NCBI GenBank assembly: GCA_020072585.1
Contig: JAIQGL010000004.1
Span: 372,001 to 436,000, forward strand
DNA from: Terriglobia bacterium
Lineage (GTDB): Bacteria > Acidobacteriota > Terriglobia > Terriglobales > Acidobacteriaceae
Length of the DNA: 64,000 nt
Direction of reading: 5' to 3'
Part shown: in pieces, positions 33,463 through 42,497 of the stretch
Layout of the letters: every line of letters starts with the position of its first letter
Position numbering within the stretch: the first letter of the stretch is position 1
The notes under the pieces: model-generated
Seen by the model: only the letters and a program-made list of their open reading frames with translations
The model's database searches: none
Told to the model about the DNA's origin: nothing
Translations under genes and position numbers: made by a program

Positions 33463-34647
33463 ATGACGAAGCATTTACAACTTGCGACACATGTTCTGGC
33501 GGTCAGCTTTTGTTCAGCTGGCTTTCTTGCAGCAGGCTTTCTTGCAGCAAGTCAGGCCGCGGTCGCGCAAAGCCCTACGCCACGTTTGTATCGCGCATCG
33601 AGTATTGAGTGGGTGCAGGAAGTTTCAGGGTCATTTTCCGCGGGAAAATTCGTGAAAGTGAAGTCCAGCAATGGGTCCATCCGCGTACAAGGCGCCCAGC
33701 AGAACAGCATCACGTACACCATCCGTGAACATGTTCGCGCCACAACAGAAGACCGTGCGCGCCGTGAATTGAACCGCATGAGATTCACCACCTACAGCTC
33801 AGGCGATACGGTGGTGCTACAGGCGGATTGTGAAGGCTCCAGGCAGGGGGCGATTGATTTTGATATTCAGCTGCCGGCGCAGACCTCTGTGGTGCGTTTG
33901 GAAACCGAAGGCGGAAGAGTAGCGGCGAACAACCTCTCCGGCCGAGTGGAAGCAAAAACAGGCGCTGGCGGAATTCAGCTTGACCGGATTTCCGGCGTGA
34001 TCTCGGTTTCGAGCGGCGGAGGGAACATCGAGATCGGGAAAGTTGGAAACGATGTAGAAGCGTCGACCGGGGGCGGAAACATCCGGCTGGTATCCGCGGC
34101 AGGCCATGTTACAGCGAAATCTGGCGGCGGAAATCTCAAAATCGGATGGGCCAAAGTTATGACCCTGCAAACCGGCGCCGGATCTATCCAGGTTACCAAG
34201 TGCGACGGCAAGATCAAGGCGGAAACCGCTGGCGGCAACATTGAGTTGAATGACATTGCAGGTACCGCAGAGATTGAGACCGGAGGCGGAAGCATCCATA
34301 TTGGCCCCGTCCAGGGCGGCGTGCGCGCTGAAACCAGCGCCGGCGGCATCATGGCCAAACTGGCTTCAGGCGGAGCGCCGTTTACTGATTCCAAACTGGA
34401 AACGCAGGTGGGCGACATTGTGGTCTATGTTCCGGAAGGCCTGGGCGTGAATGTGCGCGCGGCGGTGGAAGCAGCCCGGAGTTATGGCATCCGCAGCGAG
34501 TTTGGGGAATTAAAAATTACCAGCCCCACACGCAACCTTGGCCCACGCGAGTTTTATGCTGAAGGCAGCCTGAACGGTGGCGGACCAATTTTGCACGTCC
34601 ACACGACCGCGGGCAATATCGAGATCAAGAGAGAAATAAGACCCTGA
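33463..34647 (+). CDS. Secreted DUF4097-type beta-strand repeat protein
   Basis: 394 residues. A signal peptide with a short internal duplication (AGFLAAGFLAASQAAVAQ) leads into repeated strands with Gly-rich turns (SGGGNIEIGKVGNDVEASTG, GGGNIRLVSAAGHVTAKSGG and more), the DUF4097 right-handed beta solenoid. In Acidobacteria and Firmicutes this family often accompanies ECF sigma/anti-sigma genes and is thought to be an envelope-associated component. It starts 19 nt after the anti-sigma stop. Confidence 0.88.
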   Translation: MTKHLQLATHVLAVSFCSAGFLAAGFLAASQAAVAQSPTPRLYRASSIEWVQEVSGSFSAGKFVKVKSSNGSIRVQGAQQNSITYTIREHVRATTEDRARRELNRMRFTTYSSGDTVVLQADCEGSRQGAIDFDIQLPAQTSVVRLETEGGRVAANNLSGRVEAKTGAGGIQLDRISGVISVSSGGGNIEIGKVGNDVEASTGGGNIRLVSAAGHVTAKSGGGNLKIGWAKVMTLQTGAGSIQVTKCDGKIKAETAGGNIELNDIAGTAEIETGGGSIHIGPVQGGVRAETSAGGIMAKLASGGAPFTDSKLETQVGDIVVYVPEGLGVNVRAAVEAARSYGIRSEFGELKITSPTRNLGPREFYAEGSLNGGGPILHVHTTAGNIEIKREIRP

Positions 34648-34679
34648 ATAATCAAGAATGAAAATCTGGAGCGTTCCCC

Positions 34680-35804
34680 ATGATGCTTATGATTGCTAAT
34701 CGCATGACTCACATAATGACGACTACGCTGCTGCTGGCCGGCCTTGCGATTCCCACTCTTGCGGCTGAGCAAGGGTTCCAGCCGGACTCACTCTATCGCC
34801 AGATACCCAGCGGCAATTTCTATGCGGCGGCCGGACGCGCTTACCTGGGCGTTGATATTCGCGATGTAACAACCGACCGCGTGGCCGCTCTTAAGCTAAA
34901 AGAGGAACGCGGCGTAGAAATAACAATGGTAGACGGTGATGCCCCTGCCGGCAAAGCCGGTTTAAGAGAACATGATGTAATACTCGATTTCAATGGAACG
35001 GCCGTGGAAAGCGAAGAGCAGATCCGGCGGCTCATCCGTGAGGTGCCGCCCGGACGCACGGTCACGCTCGGCATCAGCCGTGACGGTACTCCAATGAAAA
35101 TCAGCGTGCAGCTTGCCGATCACAGTGCCATGGTCGCGCAGTCGCGTCCGCGTCGCATCATTATTCCCACCCCTCGTTCTTATGACTTTCCTCGCAATGG
35201 CATGGACATCCCCGGCGTCCAGATTCAGATTTACTCCGCAGCGCTTGGGGTGCAAACGGAGAACCTGACCCGGCAGCTGGGAGAGTTCTTTGGGGTTAAG
35301 AACGGCGAAGGCGTGTTGATCCGGTCCGTGGAAAAAGGGAGTGCTGCGGAAAAAGCAGGCCTCAAGGCCGGGGACGTGATCGTCCGCGCCGATAACGAAA
35401 AACTCACTGACCGTAGTGACCTGAGCCACATACTGCGCAACCATCGCACTGGCGGAAAAGTAACGCTGGTGGTAATGAGAGACAAGCATGAGCAAACTTT
35501 CGTGGTGACTCTGCCCGACCGTGGGTCGCGCGACTCATCCATGCTTGGGTTTGATACGGAAGAGCTTCAGGCCTCTCTCGGGAACGTTGAAGACATGTTG
35601 CAGGGACTTGAAGGCGACGAAAGCCTGATTTCACTTGATGGCGAGTTGGCTTCGCTTGATGGGAACCTGGCGCTTCTCGATATGGCTCACCAGGGCTCAT
35701 TGCTGGAGCTGAATCCGGAGATGGAAAAAGCCATGCAGCAGATGGAAAAGACACTGCAAGAATTAGACTTTACAAGATTAAAGATCGGCTCCGATCCTAT
35801 CTAG
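34680..35804 (+). CDS. Exported protein with two PDZ domains
   Basis: 374 residues. A signal peptide (MTTTLLLAGLAIPTLAAEQ) precedes PDZ1 (AYLGVDIRDVT to TPMKISVQLAD, about 55-145) and PDZ2 (GEGVLIRSVEKGSAAEKAGLK to FVVTLPD, about 205-285), with an acidic helical tail. No protease domain is present, so it probably binds C-termini of envelope proteins and may help regulate the sigma/anti-sigma pair. It is the last gene of the run, followed by a terminator. Confidence 0.87.
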   Translation: MMLMIANRMTHIMTTTLLLAGLAIPTLAAEQGFQPDSLYRQIPSGNFYAAAGRAYLGVDIRDVTTDRVAALKLKEERGVEITMVDGDAPAGKAGLREHDVILDFNGTAVESEEQIRRLIREVPPGRTVTLGISRDGTPMKISVQLADHSAMVAQSRPRRIIIPTPRSYDFPRNGMDIPGVQIQIYSAALGVQTENLTRQLGEFFGVKNGEGVLIRSVEKGSAAEKAGLKAGDVIVRADNEKLTDRSDLSHILRNHRTGGKVTLVVMRDKHEQTFVVTLPDRGSRDSSMLGFDTEELQASLGNVEDMLQGLEGDESLISLDGELASLDGNLALLDMAHQGSLLELNPEMEKAMQQMEKTLQELDFTRLKIGSDPI

Positions 35805-35832
35805 TTGATTTCCTTCATGCCTCCTTCAGTAT

Positions 35833-35864
35833 GAGCGTGGCCCGTATGGTCACGCTCTTTTTTT
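35833..35864 (+). terminator. Rho-independent terminator of the sigma/anti-sigma cluster
   Basis: Stem GAGCGTG/CACGCTC around an 11-nt loop, followed by seven T residues, 28 nt after the PDZ gene stop. Confidence 0.9.
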
Positions 35865-35936
35865 AGCAATGCGCTTTGAAGCCCGGCATGGGGGCGGCGT
35901 TGTCAAACGAATGGTTGAACATGGTTTGAGCGAGTC

Positions 35937-36827
35937 TCACTGCTCCGGCGGATGCAGCTCCAGCAGAGTTTGTGGATTCAGGTATTCGCCCCTCCAGCGC
36001 ACGGCAAAATGCAGATGCGGCGCTGTAGCTCTGCCCGTACCACCGCTCAATCCCAGGAGTTGGCCTTTCGCAACCGTGTCGCCTTCTTTGATCTTGATCT
36101 CAGAAAGATGCAGATAGAGCGTAATCAGTCCCTGGCCGTGGTCAATCATCACGCAGTTGCCTTCAAAGTACAGGTTGCGCGCTAGAATGACCGTTCCATT
36201 GTTCGTGGCGGCAATCGGCGTGCCTGTTGTTACGCGGAAATCCAGCCCTGTGTGCTGGCTCTTCTTCACGCCGTTGAACACGCGCGCAGATCCAAAAACG
36301 CCGGAGACTTCAGCTTCCGCCGGAGGCTGAAAAAGCCCCGCCCATTCGGGTTCGGGCTGCGTTGTGGCAAAAGCCCGCTTCTTGATGGCTTGGTCTTCCT
36401 CAATGCGCGCCAGAGCTTCTTTAGGAGGCTCCACAAACCCCGGCGCGACCTTGAGTGTACTGGAAGGATAGTGCGCAGCACCTACTGCAACCAGATAGCT
36501 CATTGTGATTTGTTTCTCGCCTGTGCTTTTGCCTTCGACGCGCAGTGTGTACGTCCCCGGCTTGGCCGCCAGGCTTACTCCCGCAATCGCATACCAGCAA
36601 TGGCACGCGAGGCTGGAACGAAATTCCAACTCCTGCCCCAGAAAACTTCCCCGCAGCTGCTTAAAGTTTGCGGGAGCAGTTACCCGAAATAGTACGGGTG
36701 ATCCATTCACCGGCTTTGTGGGCTCCCATTGCGCGCTCCACCCTCCAGGGCGAGGCTCACTTGCAGAGATGCCTGCCGAAGCGAGCAAGAGAAAAATCAT
36801 CGAGAATTGCCGGCAGAAATGGAACAT
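35937..36827 (-). CDS. M23-family metallopeptidase
   Basis: 296 residues. A signal peptide (MIFLLLASAGISASEP) and an Ig-like front part precede a LytM/M23 domain: GVFGSARVFNG, zinc ligands in HTGLDF and HLHFAVRW, and the connecting ITLYLHLSEIKIKEGDTVAKGQ. All three expected ligands (H, D, H) and the extra His in YLHLS are present, so it should cut peptidoglycan cross-links in the periplasm. It is a single gene convergent with the PDZ gene. Confidence 0.92.
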   Translation of the reverse strand: MFHFCRQFSMIFLLLASAGISASEPRPGGWSAQWEPTKPVNGSPVLFRVTAPANFKQLRGSFLGQELEFRSSLACHCWYAIAGVSLAAKPGTYTLRVEGKSTGEKQITMSYLVAVGAAHYPSSTLKVAPGFVEPPKEALARIEEDQAIKKRAFATTQPEPEWAGLFQPPAEAEVSGVFGSARVFNGVKKSQHTGLDFRVTTGTPIAATNNGTVILARNLYFEGNCVMIDHGQGLITLYLHLSEIKIKEGDTVAKGQLLGLSGGTGRATAPHLHFAVRWRGEYLNPQTLLELHPPEQ

Positions 36828-36919
36828 GAATTTGGTCGCGGACGGAGAACAGGTTCAGACAACTTAGATCACTTCACGTCTCATCAGTGTTTATCAGTGT
36901 AAATCAGTGGTGAAACTCT

Positions 36920-38158
36920 TTACTCCGTCCACCTTTTGAAGATCAGCGATCCATTCGTGCCACCGAAGCCAAATGAATTGGAGAGCGCCACGTTCAACGG
37001 AGCTTTGCGTGCCACATTCGGCACGTAGTCCAGGTCGCATTCAGGGTCAGGCACGCAAAGATTGATGGTTGGCGGAAGAATCTGATCACGCAGGGCCAGG
37101 ATGGTAATGCCGGCTTCCAGTCCGCCGGCGCCGCCCAGCAGATGTCCCGTCATTGATTTTGTGGAGCTGACGGCAATTTTGGTATCCGCGCCAAAGGTCC
37201 GCTTGATGGCCTTGGTTTCCAGCACGTCACCAATTGGAGTAGAGGTACCGTGGGCGTTCACGTAATCGATGTCGGCAGGAGTGAGTTTTGCGTCTTTAAT
37301 GGCATTGGTCATCACCCGCCATCCGCCTTCACCGTCTTCCGCTGGCTGGGTAATGTGGTAGGCATCAGCGCTCATGCCATAGCCAATGATTTCAGATAAT
37401 ATCTGTGCGCCGCGGCGCCGCGCGAACTCCAGGTCTTCCAGCACCAGAATGCCTGCGCCCTCGCCGATCACGAAGCCGTCACGCTCAGAGTCCCAGGGCC
37501 GGCTGGCTTTTGCCGGATCATCATTGCGGGTGGAGAGTGCGCGCATGGCGGCAAAGCCGCCCACGCCCATCGGAGTGATGGCCGCCTCAGATCCGCCGGC
37601 AATCATCACGTCAGCATCACAGCGCTGAATGATTTTGTAAGCGTCTCCAATTGCGTGTGCGCTGGTGGTGCAGGCCGTGGCGGTGGCTTCATTGGGCCCC
37701 TTGGCGCCATAGCGGATGCTCACGTGCCCAGCAGCAAGGTTCACGATGGCAGCGGGAATGAAGAAAGGAGATATCTTGCGCGGGCCGCCTTTCAGCAGCT
37801 GCTCATGCTCGCGCTCGATGACGTCAAACCCGCCTACGCCCGACCCGATATGCACGCCGACCCGCGTGGCAATCTCAGGCGTGACCTGGAGAGCTGACAT
37901 CTTCATGGCTTCATCCGCCGCGGCCATGGCGAGATGGATGAAGCGGCCCATTTTCTTGATCTCTTTTTTTTCGATGAACTTTAGAGGATCAAAGCCCTGG
38001 ATTTCAGCCGCAATCTGGCAGGCAAAATTTGTAGTGTCAAAGCAGGTAATTTTGGCCACACCGCTTTTGCCCGCAATAATGTTCCGCCAGACTTCAGTAC
38101 TGGTGTGACCCACGGCGCAGATCAGCCCGATCCCCGTTACCACCACCCGCCTGGCCAA
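36920..38158 (-). CDS. fabF: Beta-ketoacyl-ACP synthase II
   Basis: FabF condenses malonyl-ACP with acyl-ACP in fatty acid elongation. 412 residues with VVVTGIGLICAVG, the active-site Cys in TATACTTSAHAIGDA, first His in VNAHGTSTPIGD and second His in KSMTGHLLGGAGG, ending NSFGFGGTNGSLIF. It starts with TTG directly after the TGA stop of the acyl carrier gene (no gap), so translation is coupled. A unit of ACP then FabF is the normal bacterial order. Confidence 0.97.
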   Translation of the reverse strand: MARRVVVTGIGLICAVGHTSTEVWRNIIAGKSGVAKITCFDTTNFACQIAAEIQGFDPLKFIEKKEIKKMGRFIHLAMAAADEAMKMSALQVTPEIATRVGVHIGSGVGGFDVIEREHEQLLKGGPRKISPFFIPAAIVNLAAGHVSIRYGAKGPNEATATACTTSAHAIGDAYKIIQRCDADVMIAGGSEAAITPMGVGGFAAMRALSTRNDDPAKASRPWDSERDGFVIGEGAGILVLEDLEFARRRGAQILSEIIGYGMSADAYHITQPAEDGEGGWRVMTNAIKDAKLTPADIDYVNAHGTSTPIGDVLETKAIKRTFGADTKIAVSSTKSMTGHLLGGAGGLEAGITILALRDQILPPTINLCVPDPECDLDYVPNVARKAPLNVALSNSFGFGGTNGSLIFKRWTE

Positions 38159-38407
38159 TCACTTGCCGCCTTTCGCGTGCTTTTCAATGTAGTCAATGGC
38201 GTCCTTGACCGTTCGGATCTTCTCCGCGTCCTCGTCTGGAATCTCGATGTCAAAGGCCTCTTCAAACGCCATGACCAGTTCCACCGTGTCCAGCGAATCC
38301 GCGCCCAGATCATCCACAAAGGAGGCGTTGGGTGTTACCTCACCTTCATCCACTCCCAGCTGTTCAACAATGATTTGTTTCACTTTATCTTCAACGGCTG
38401 CTGCCAT
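38159..38407 (-). CDS. acpP: Acyl carrier protein (copy adjacent to fabF)
   Basis: 82 residues. The phosphopantetheine Ser is in [40 protein letters not shown] closes the fold. It carries acyl chains to FabF. It is about 80% identical by eye to the second ACP just upstream (38457-38705), so the pair arose by tandem duplication. The ribosome site AAGGAG lies before the ATG. Confidence 0.96.
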   Translation of the reverse strand: MAAAVEDKVKQIIVEQLGVDEGEVTPNASFVDDLGADSLDTVELVMAFEEAFDIEIPDEDAEKIRTVKDAIDYIEKHAKGGK

Positions 38408-38456
38408 AGGCTTGCGTCTCCTTCTAGGTTGTTGCTGAATTCGAATCTTCGGGCCG

Positions 38457-38705
38457 TTACTGCTTTACTGACTTTGCATTCTTCTGAATGTAATCGACCG
38501 CGTTCTGAACGGTGACGATTTTTTCCGCATCTTCATCCGGAATTTCAATTCCAAAAGTCTCTTCCAGCGCCATGATCAGTTCCACGCGGTCCAGGGAGTC
38601 TGCCCCAAGATCGTCGACGAAGGAGGAAGCGGCGGTAACTTCCGCGGCATCCACTCCAAGCTGGTCCACGATAATGTTTTTTACCTTCTCCTCGACTCCG
38701 GGCAT
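38457..38705 (-). CDS. Second acyl carrier protein
   Basis: 82 residues from [19 protein letters not shown] with the Ser in [21 protein letters not shown] and [27 protein letters not shown] precedes the ATG; a start six codons earlier lacks this. It lies 49 nt before the fabF-linked ACP. Differences cluster near helix 2 (T to R after SLD; MAF to MAL) and at the tail (NAKSVKQ versus HAKGGK). Both copies look functional; a specialised partner is possible. Confidence 0.94.
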   Translation of the reverse strand: MPGVEEKVKNIIVDQLGVDAAEVTAASSFVDDLGADSLDRVELIMALEETFGIEIPDEDAEKIVTVQNAVDYIQKNAKSVKQ

Positions 38706-38775
38706 AGAGGTTCTCCTGCACACATGTCAAACCGGTTAGTGTAATTGCTCGAAAAATGCCGTGTAAAGGGGGGCC

Positions 38776-39807
38776 TCAAAATGGTTTTCGCGCCACCACC
38801 AGCGATTGCGGCATCGGCTCCAGCGGTATCTGCCTGGGTGGTTCCAATCCGGCGTTGCGGCACATGGCCGTATATTCGGCCAGGGTGTAGGCATCGCCTT
38901 GGGGTGTGTTGCCCAGCATCGTCAAGCTAAACATGGCCGCCCCTGGGGGCGTTATCCGGTCCTCGTTCGGCACAAACTCCAAGATTATCACTTGTCCGCC
39001 CGGATTGAGGGCCGCATGTACCTTTTTCAACATCTTTTCGTTGGCCGCGGGCTCAAAGTGATGCAGCAGATTGGTAATCAAAACAGCGTCATACCCGGCG
39101 CCATATTCCACATCAAAGGCGCTCCCCGGCAACAGGTGATACCGGTCCGCCAAACCCTGTTTCCCGGCGTTTTCCCGGGCCACCTCAAGCACGTTGGCCC
39201 AGTCCAGCGCATAAATGTGCGCCTTGGGCAGCCTTTGCGCCACTGTAATGCCAAACAACCCATGGCTGGCGGCGATGTCCAGGACCTTGGCGGAGGGCCG
39301 GGAATTCAGCTCCTGAAAGAGTAGCCCGGCCATTGCCTGCGCGGCCGGCATCATCAGGGGGGCCATGCCGTTGGCAAAGTCCACCCAGATCGGGTCATTG
39401 GGGGCAAGGCTGCCCTCGTCAAACGAGCCGCCTTTGCGCGCTGCATCGCCCAGTCGCTCAAACCTGGCCAGCTGCGTGGGATGCAGCAGGAACTTGAAAG
39501 CCAGGCCCATATAGGCTGGTGACCGGCTATCCAGGAAAAAAGCGCTGTCAGCAGTCAAGGCATACCGGCTCTCTGTCTTGGTCAGGAAGCCCATCACCAC
39601 CAGCACGTCACACAGGATGCGCACACCGCGCTCTGACGCATTGCAGGCCTTGCCGATCTCGCTTGCAGTGCTGCTACCCTTTCCGATCGCCGTGAACAGG
39701 TCAAGATCAACCGCCGCCTTCAGCGCAAAAGCACGCTGATAGCCCTGAACGGTGTTAAAGATCTCCATTGGATTGGGTGGTGGGGCCGGTATTGGTTGCG
39801 CTGACAT
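38776..39807 (-). CDS. Class I SAM-dependent O-methyltransferase-like protein
   Basis: 343 residues. The N-terminal dimerisation/winged-helix part (MEIFNTVQGYQRAFALKAAVDLDLF, GVRILCDVLVVMGFL) and the SAM fold (KVLDIAASHGLFGITVAQ, IYALDWANVLEVAREN, DAVLITNLLHHFE, GGQVIILEFVPNEDR) resemble small-molecule O-methyltransferases of the acetylserotonin or bacteriochlorophyll/polyketide type. The motif I Gly pattern is looser than usual (IAASHGLFG). The substrate is unknown. GGAGG lies 11 nt before the chosen ATG; 39831 is an alternative start. Confidence 0.82.
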   Translation of the reverse strand: MSAQPIPAPPPNPMEIFNTVQGYQRAFALKAAVDLDLFTAIGKGSSTASEIGKACNASERGVRILCDVLVVMGFLTKTESRYALTADSAFFLDSRSPAYMGLAFKFLLHPTQLARFERLGDAARKGGSFDEGSLAPNDPIWVDFANGMAPLMMPAAQAMAGLLFQELNSRPSAKVLDIAASHGLFGITVAQRLPKAHIYALDWANVLEVARENAGKQGLADRYHLLPGSAFDVEYGAGYDAVLITNLLHHFEPAANEKMLKKVHAALNPGGQVIILEFVPNEDRITPPGAAMFSLTMLGNTPQGDAYTLAEYTAMCRNAGLEPPRQIPLEPMPQSLVVARKPF

Positions 39808-39888
39808 CGGTGGAAAAACCTCCGCATCCATTCTAACTGTTTGCCGTCACTTCCAGAGCCGCCGCTCGGGCTTTACAATACTTCCTTG

Positions 39889-40536
39889 TCTGCACCGAAG
39901 TTTTTTCTGAAATATACTGCCTGGCTCGCTGCCCTCAAGACGCTTGGGGCCTGGGGCGTATTTATCATTGCCATTCTGGATTCGGCCGTCTTCGGCCTGC
40001 CCATGGACCCGCTGGTGGCCGGATACGTCTATTCCAACCCGCACAAGGCCTGGCTGTATTGCCTTGTCGGAGCCGTGGGTTCAGCACTGGGATGCATCCT
40101 GCCTTACGGCCTGGGACGCGCCGGCGGTGAGCTCTTCCTGCTCAAGCGGATTGATGAAGCAAAGTTACAGCGCATTCGCGACCGCTTTGAGCGCCAGGAG
40201 TTTCTCGCCCTCATGGTACCGGCCATGCTCCCGCCACCAACACCGTTTAAGCTTTTTGTCTTCGCCGCCGGCGTGTTCGAAATGAAGCCACTGGCATTCC
40301 TGCTGGCCGTGATCAGCGGACGCCTGGTGCGCTTCGGCATGCTGTCCGTGCTCACCGTCGTCTTTGGGCCGCAGATCGTCGCCGAGACAAAAACTCTGAT
40401 CAAGACACATCCATCTGTGCTGGTGCTGATCGGCGTGGGACTCATCCTGGCTGGTTATCTGATCTACCGGCTGCTGCGGCAGCCGGCGAAAGAAATCGCA
40501 GAAGAGATTAGGCACGAAGACGAGGCAAGGAAGTAA
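39889..40536 (+). CDS. DedA/YqaA-like (VTT domain) membrane protein
   Basis: 215 residues with membrane segments GVFIIAILDSAVFGLPMDPLV, AWLYCLVGAVGSALGCILPY, LVMVPAMLPPPTPFKLFVFAAGVF-type region and a C-terminal helix (VLVLIGVGLILAGYLIY). The E/F-x-x-PPPxPxK-type loop is the VTT/SNARE-associated signature. DedA-family proteins move lipid carriers or lipids across the membrane. No ATG precedes the first helix; TTG at 39889 is the most plausible start, since 39841 would leave almost no room for a promoter from the divergent methyltransferase gene. Confidence 0.82.
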   Translation, partial: SAPKFFLKYTAWLAALKTLGAWGVFIIAILDSAVFGLPMDPLVAGYVYSNPHKAWLYCLVGAVGSALGCILPYGLGRAGGELFLLKRIDEAKLQRIRDRFERQEFLALMVPAMLPPPTPFKLFVFAAGVFEMKPLAFLLAVISGRLVRFGMLSVLTVVFGPQIVAETKTLIKTHPSVLVLIGVGLILAGYLIYRLLRQPAKEIAEEIRHEDEARK

Positions 40537-40678
40537 CGAGCTAGTTGCCAAATCCCCGAGATTGAAAACCAAGCTTCGCGCGAATCTGACGATATTTCAC
40601 GCGGAGCTTACATCGGTGCGAGGCCAGCCTTTAAATTTTGGCAATCTTTGGCAGTATCGGCGATTTTGGCAATTCTTC

Positions 40679-41218
40679 TTACGCCTCTGCGTTCTTGCCC
40701 TCAATGGCGTTCTGTGTCTGTGCCACCAGGGCTCCAATACCAAAGAACACCAGTGAGAACAATACGTCAGAGATGATTCCGTTGCGGAAGAACGGAATGG
40801 CTTTGGTGTAGCATAGCAGCAAGCCCGAGAGGTTCTTGGCATAGGCGATGTTGCCGAATGCCCATACGGCAAAGTTGCTGGTCAGGAAAAAGCCAAGTCC
40901 CGTACCCAGCCCCGCGCCCAGCACCGTAAGCGGCTTGATTTTGTCGCGCATAAAGAAGCCGATGGCGCAGGGAACCAGGTACCAGCTCCACATCACGATC
41001 TGGTCCAGCGTGAAAGGCAGCTGGTAAACGCGAAGGTTCAGATAGATATCGGAGCCCACCAGCAGCGCGGCGGGAATCCAGAATTGGTTGCGCGGCATGC
41101 GTGATCCAAAGAACAGAAGTGAAGCTCCCACCAGGCTGAAGCCCAGAGTCGCGAACGTGCCGGTTCCAGCTCCAACTCGTATTAATACCGCGAGAATCAC
41201 AAATAGATAAGCAAGCAT
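40679..41218 (-). CDS. DUF6580-like integral membrane protein
   Basis: 179 residues with five or six membrane segments (LAYLFVILAVLIRVGAGTG, FATLGFSLVGASLLFFGSR, LTVLGAGLGTGLGFFLTSNFAV, VLFSLVFFGIGALVAQ). The late SNFAVW-YAKNLSGLLLCYTKAIPFFRNGI block is characteristic of this family, which resembles substrate-binding membrane subunits of ECF-type transporters. The substrate is unknown. The start has GAGGTG 6 nt upstream. Confidence 0.78.
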   Translation of the reverse strand: MLAYLFVILAVLIRVGAGTGTFATLGFSLVGASLLFFGSRMPRNQFWIPAALLVGSDIYLNLRVYQLPFTLDQIVMWSWYLVPCAIGFFMRDKIKPLTVLGAGLGTGLGFFLTSNFAVWAFGNIAYAKNLSGLLLCYTKAIPFFRNGIISDVLFSLVFFGIGALVAQTQNAIEGKNAEA

Positions 41219-41274
41219 GCGCACCTCAGAATAAGTATTGTGACGGTTGGAAACCATAAACGTCAAGACGGATG

Positions 41275-42339
41275 CTATTTCCGATTTGGAACTGCTTGTG
41301 GCGCGGGCCCGGTCCACATCTCTTCCACCCGCAGCTGCGGATCAAGCACAACATAGCCTGTCAGCGGCGGATTACGATGCTGGGTCACGCTCTCCACAGT
41401 TTCAAAACGCAGGTCCTCAAACCCCACCTGATGGCGGCCGCCTTCCAGTGCGTCAACAGACACCAGCGGATACGCCGCCCAATCCAGGTACACACGCCCC
41501 AGGCGTGATTTTTTTGCGGCCAGCGTGACCGGCGTCTCTTCCGGCTTAAAGCGCACAATACCTTTGTTCAACGGATCAATCTCGCCGGAGCCGGAATCAA
41601 CTGGCAGCATGTGAAAAAAATCCTGTGTCTCCACCACGCCATTCCAGGCAAACGGACTTAAAAACCGGGGAAAGGCAGAGGCGCGCAACGGCTCCTGGTT
41701 GCGGTACGTGTGCGCGTTCAATGCGTTCACGGCGCGGCGGTGTTCATAGTCGCGCACAAAGATCACCGTGGCCACACAGACCAGGGCAATGATCGCGCCC
41801 GCGCGTCCGCGAAACTGGGGCTTGCGTGATCCAATTTCCTCTGTGATGAGCGCCAGCAACCCCGGAAGCACCAGCCCCAGCAGGAGCGCCGCCAGCATAA
41901 AGGGATCAAGAATGAAGACAATGTCCCATGAGTACCACCGGGGATTGAAAGGCGCAAAAGGCCGCACACCATAATGGTTGGTGAAGTCCTGAAAAAGATG
42001 TATCAGCGCGCCCAGAACAGCGTAGGCATACAGCAGCTTCCAGTTGGGCGGCGCCTTGGGTTCAGAACCACGCAACTCCATCCCGCGCCAACCCATGAAA
42101 CGATGCACGCCATAAACAATCGCCACCACCAGCACCGCCACAAACGGGGCCCCCACAAAACTGTGGGTAATCCCGCGATGGTGTTGCAGCATGGAGACAG
42201 AGCCACCCAGCAAATAGACTGAGTCAACGTCTGGAGCTTCAGCGGCAAGCGCCAGGGTCAGCGTTGCCAGCGCGGTTGTGCGATTCAGGCCGGCGCGGCC
42301 CAGGCATGCGCCGGTGAGTATATGTGTGACAGGGTCCAA
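41275..42339 (-). CDS. YdjM-like metal-dependent membrane hydrolase
   Basis: 354 residues beginning LDPVTHILTGACLGRAG and with EAPDVDSVYLLGG and QHHRGITHSFVGAP carrying conserved His and Asp residues, the pattern of the YdjM/DUF457 membrane-bound metal-dependent hydrolases. Four to five membrane segments follow and a soluble C-terminal half of ~150 residues. It starts with TTG, chosen because GAGG lies 9 nt upstream and the family begins at this residue. It overlaps nothing and lies 57 nt before the DUF6580 gene. Confidence 0.82.
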   Translation of the reverse strand: MDPVTHILTGACLGRAGLNRTTALATLTLALAAEAPDVDSVYLLGGSVSMLQHHRGITHSFVGAPFVAVLVVAIVYGVHRFMGWRGMELRGSEPKAPPNWKLLYAYAVLGALIHLFQDFTNHYGVRPFAPFNPRWYSWDIVFILDPFMLAALLLGLVLPGLLALITEEIGSRKPQFRGRAGAIIALVCVATVIFVRDYEHRRAVNALNAHTYRNQEPLRASAFPRFLSPFAWNGVVETQDFFHMLPVDSGSGEIDPLNKGIVRFKPEETPVTLAAKKSRLGRVYLDWAAYPLVSVDALEGGRHQVGFEDLRFETVESVTQHRNPPLTGYVVLDPQLRVEEMWTGPAPQAVPNRK

Positions 42340-42497
42340 ATAAGGTGGCCTCAAATCCAATCAATCAAATAAGCATTCTAAACATGGCCGTTGCACCCGC
42401 CCACTGTATAGCTATCCTTTTGACCGGTCTTTGGGGTCACAATGCGACATATTGTGGAGTTGATTCGCCTGATGAAATAATCAAGCGGTGCGTTTGC

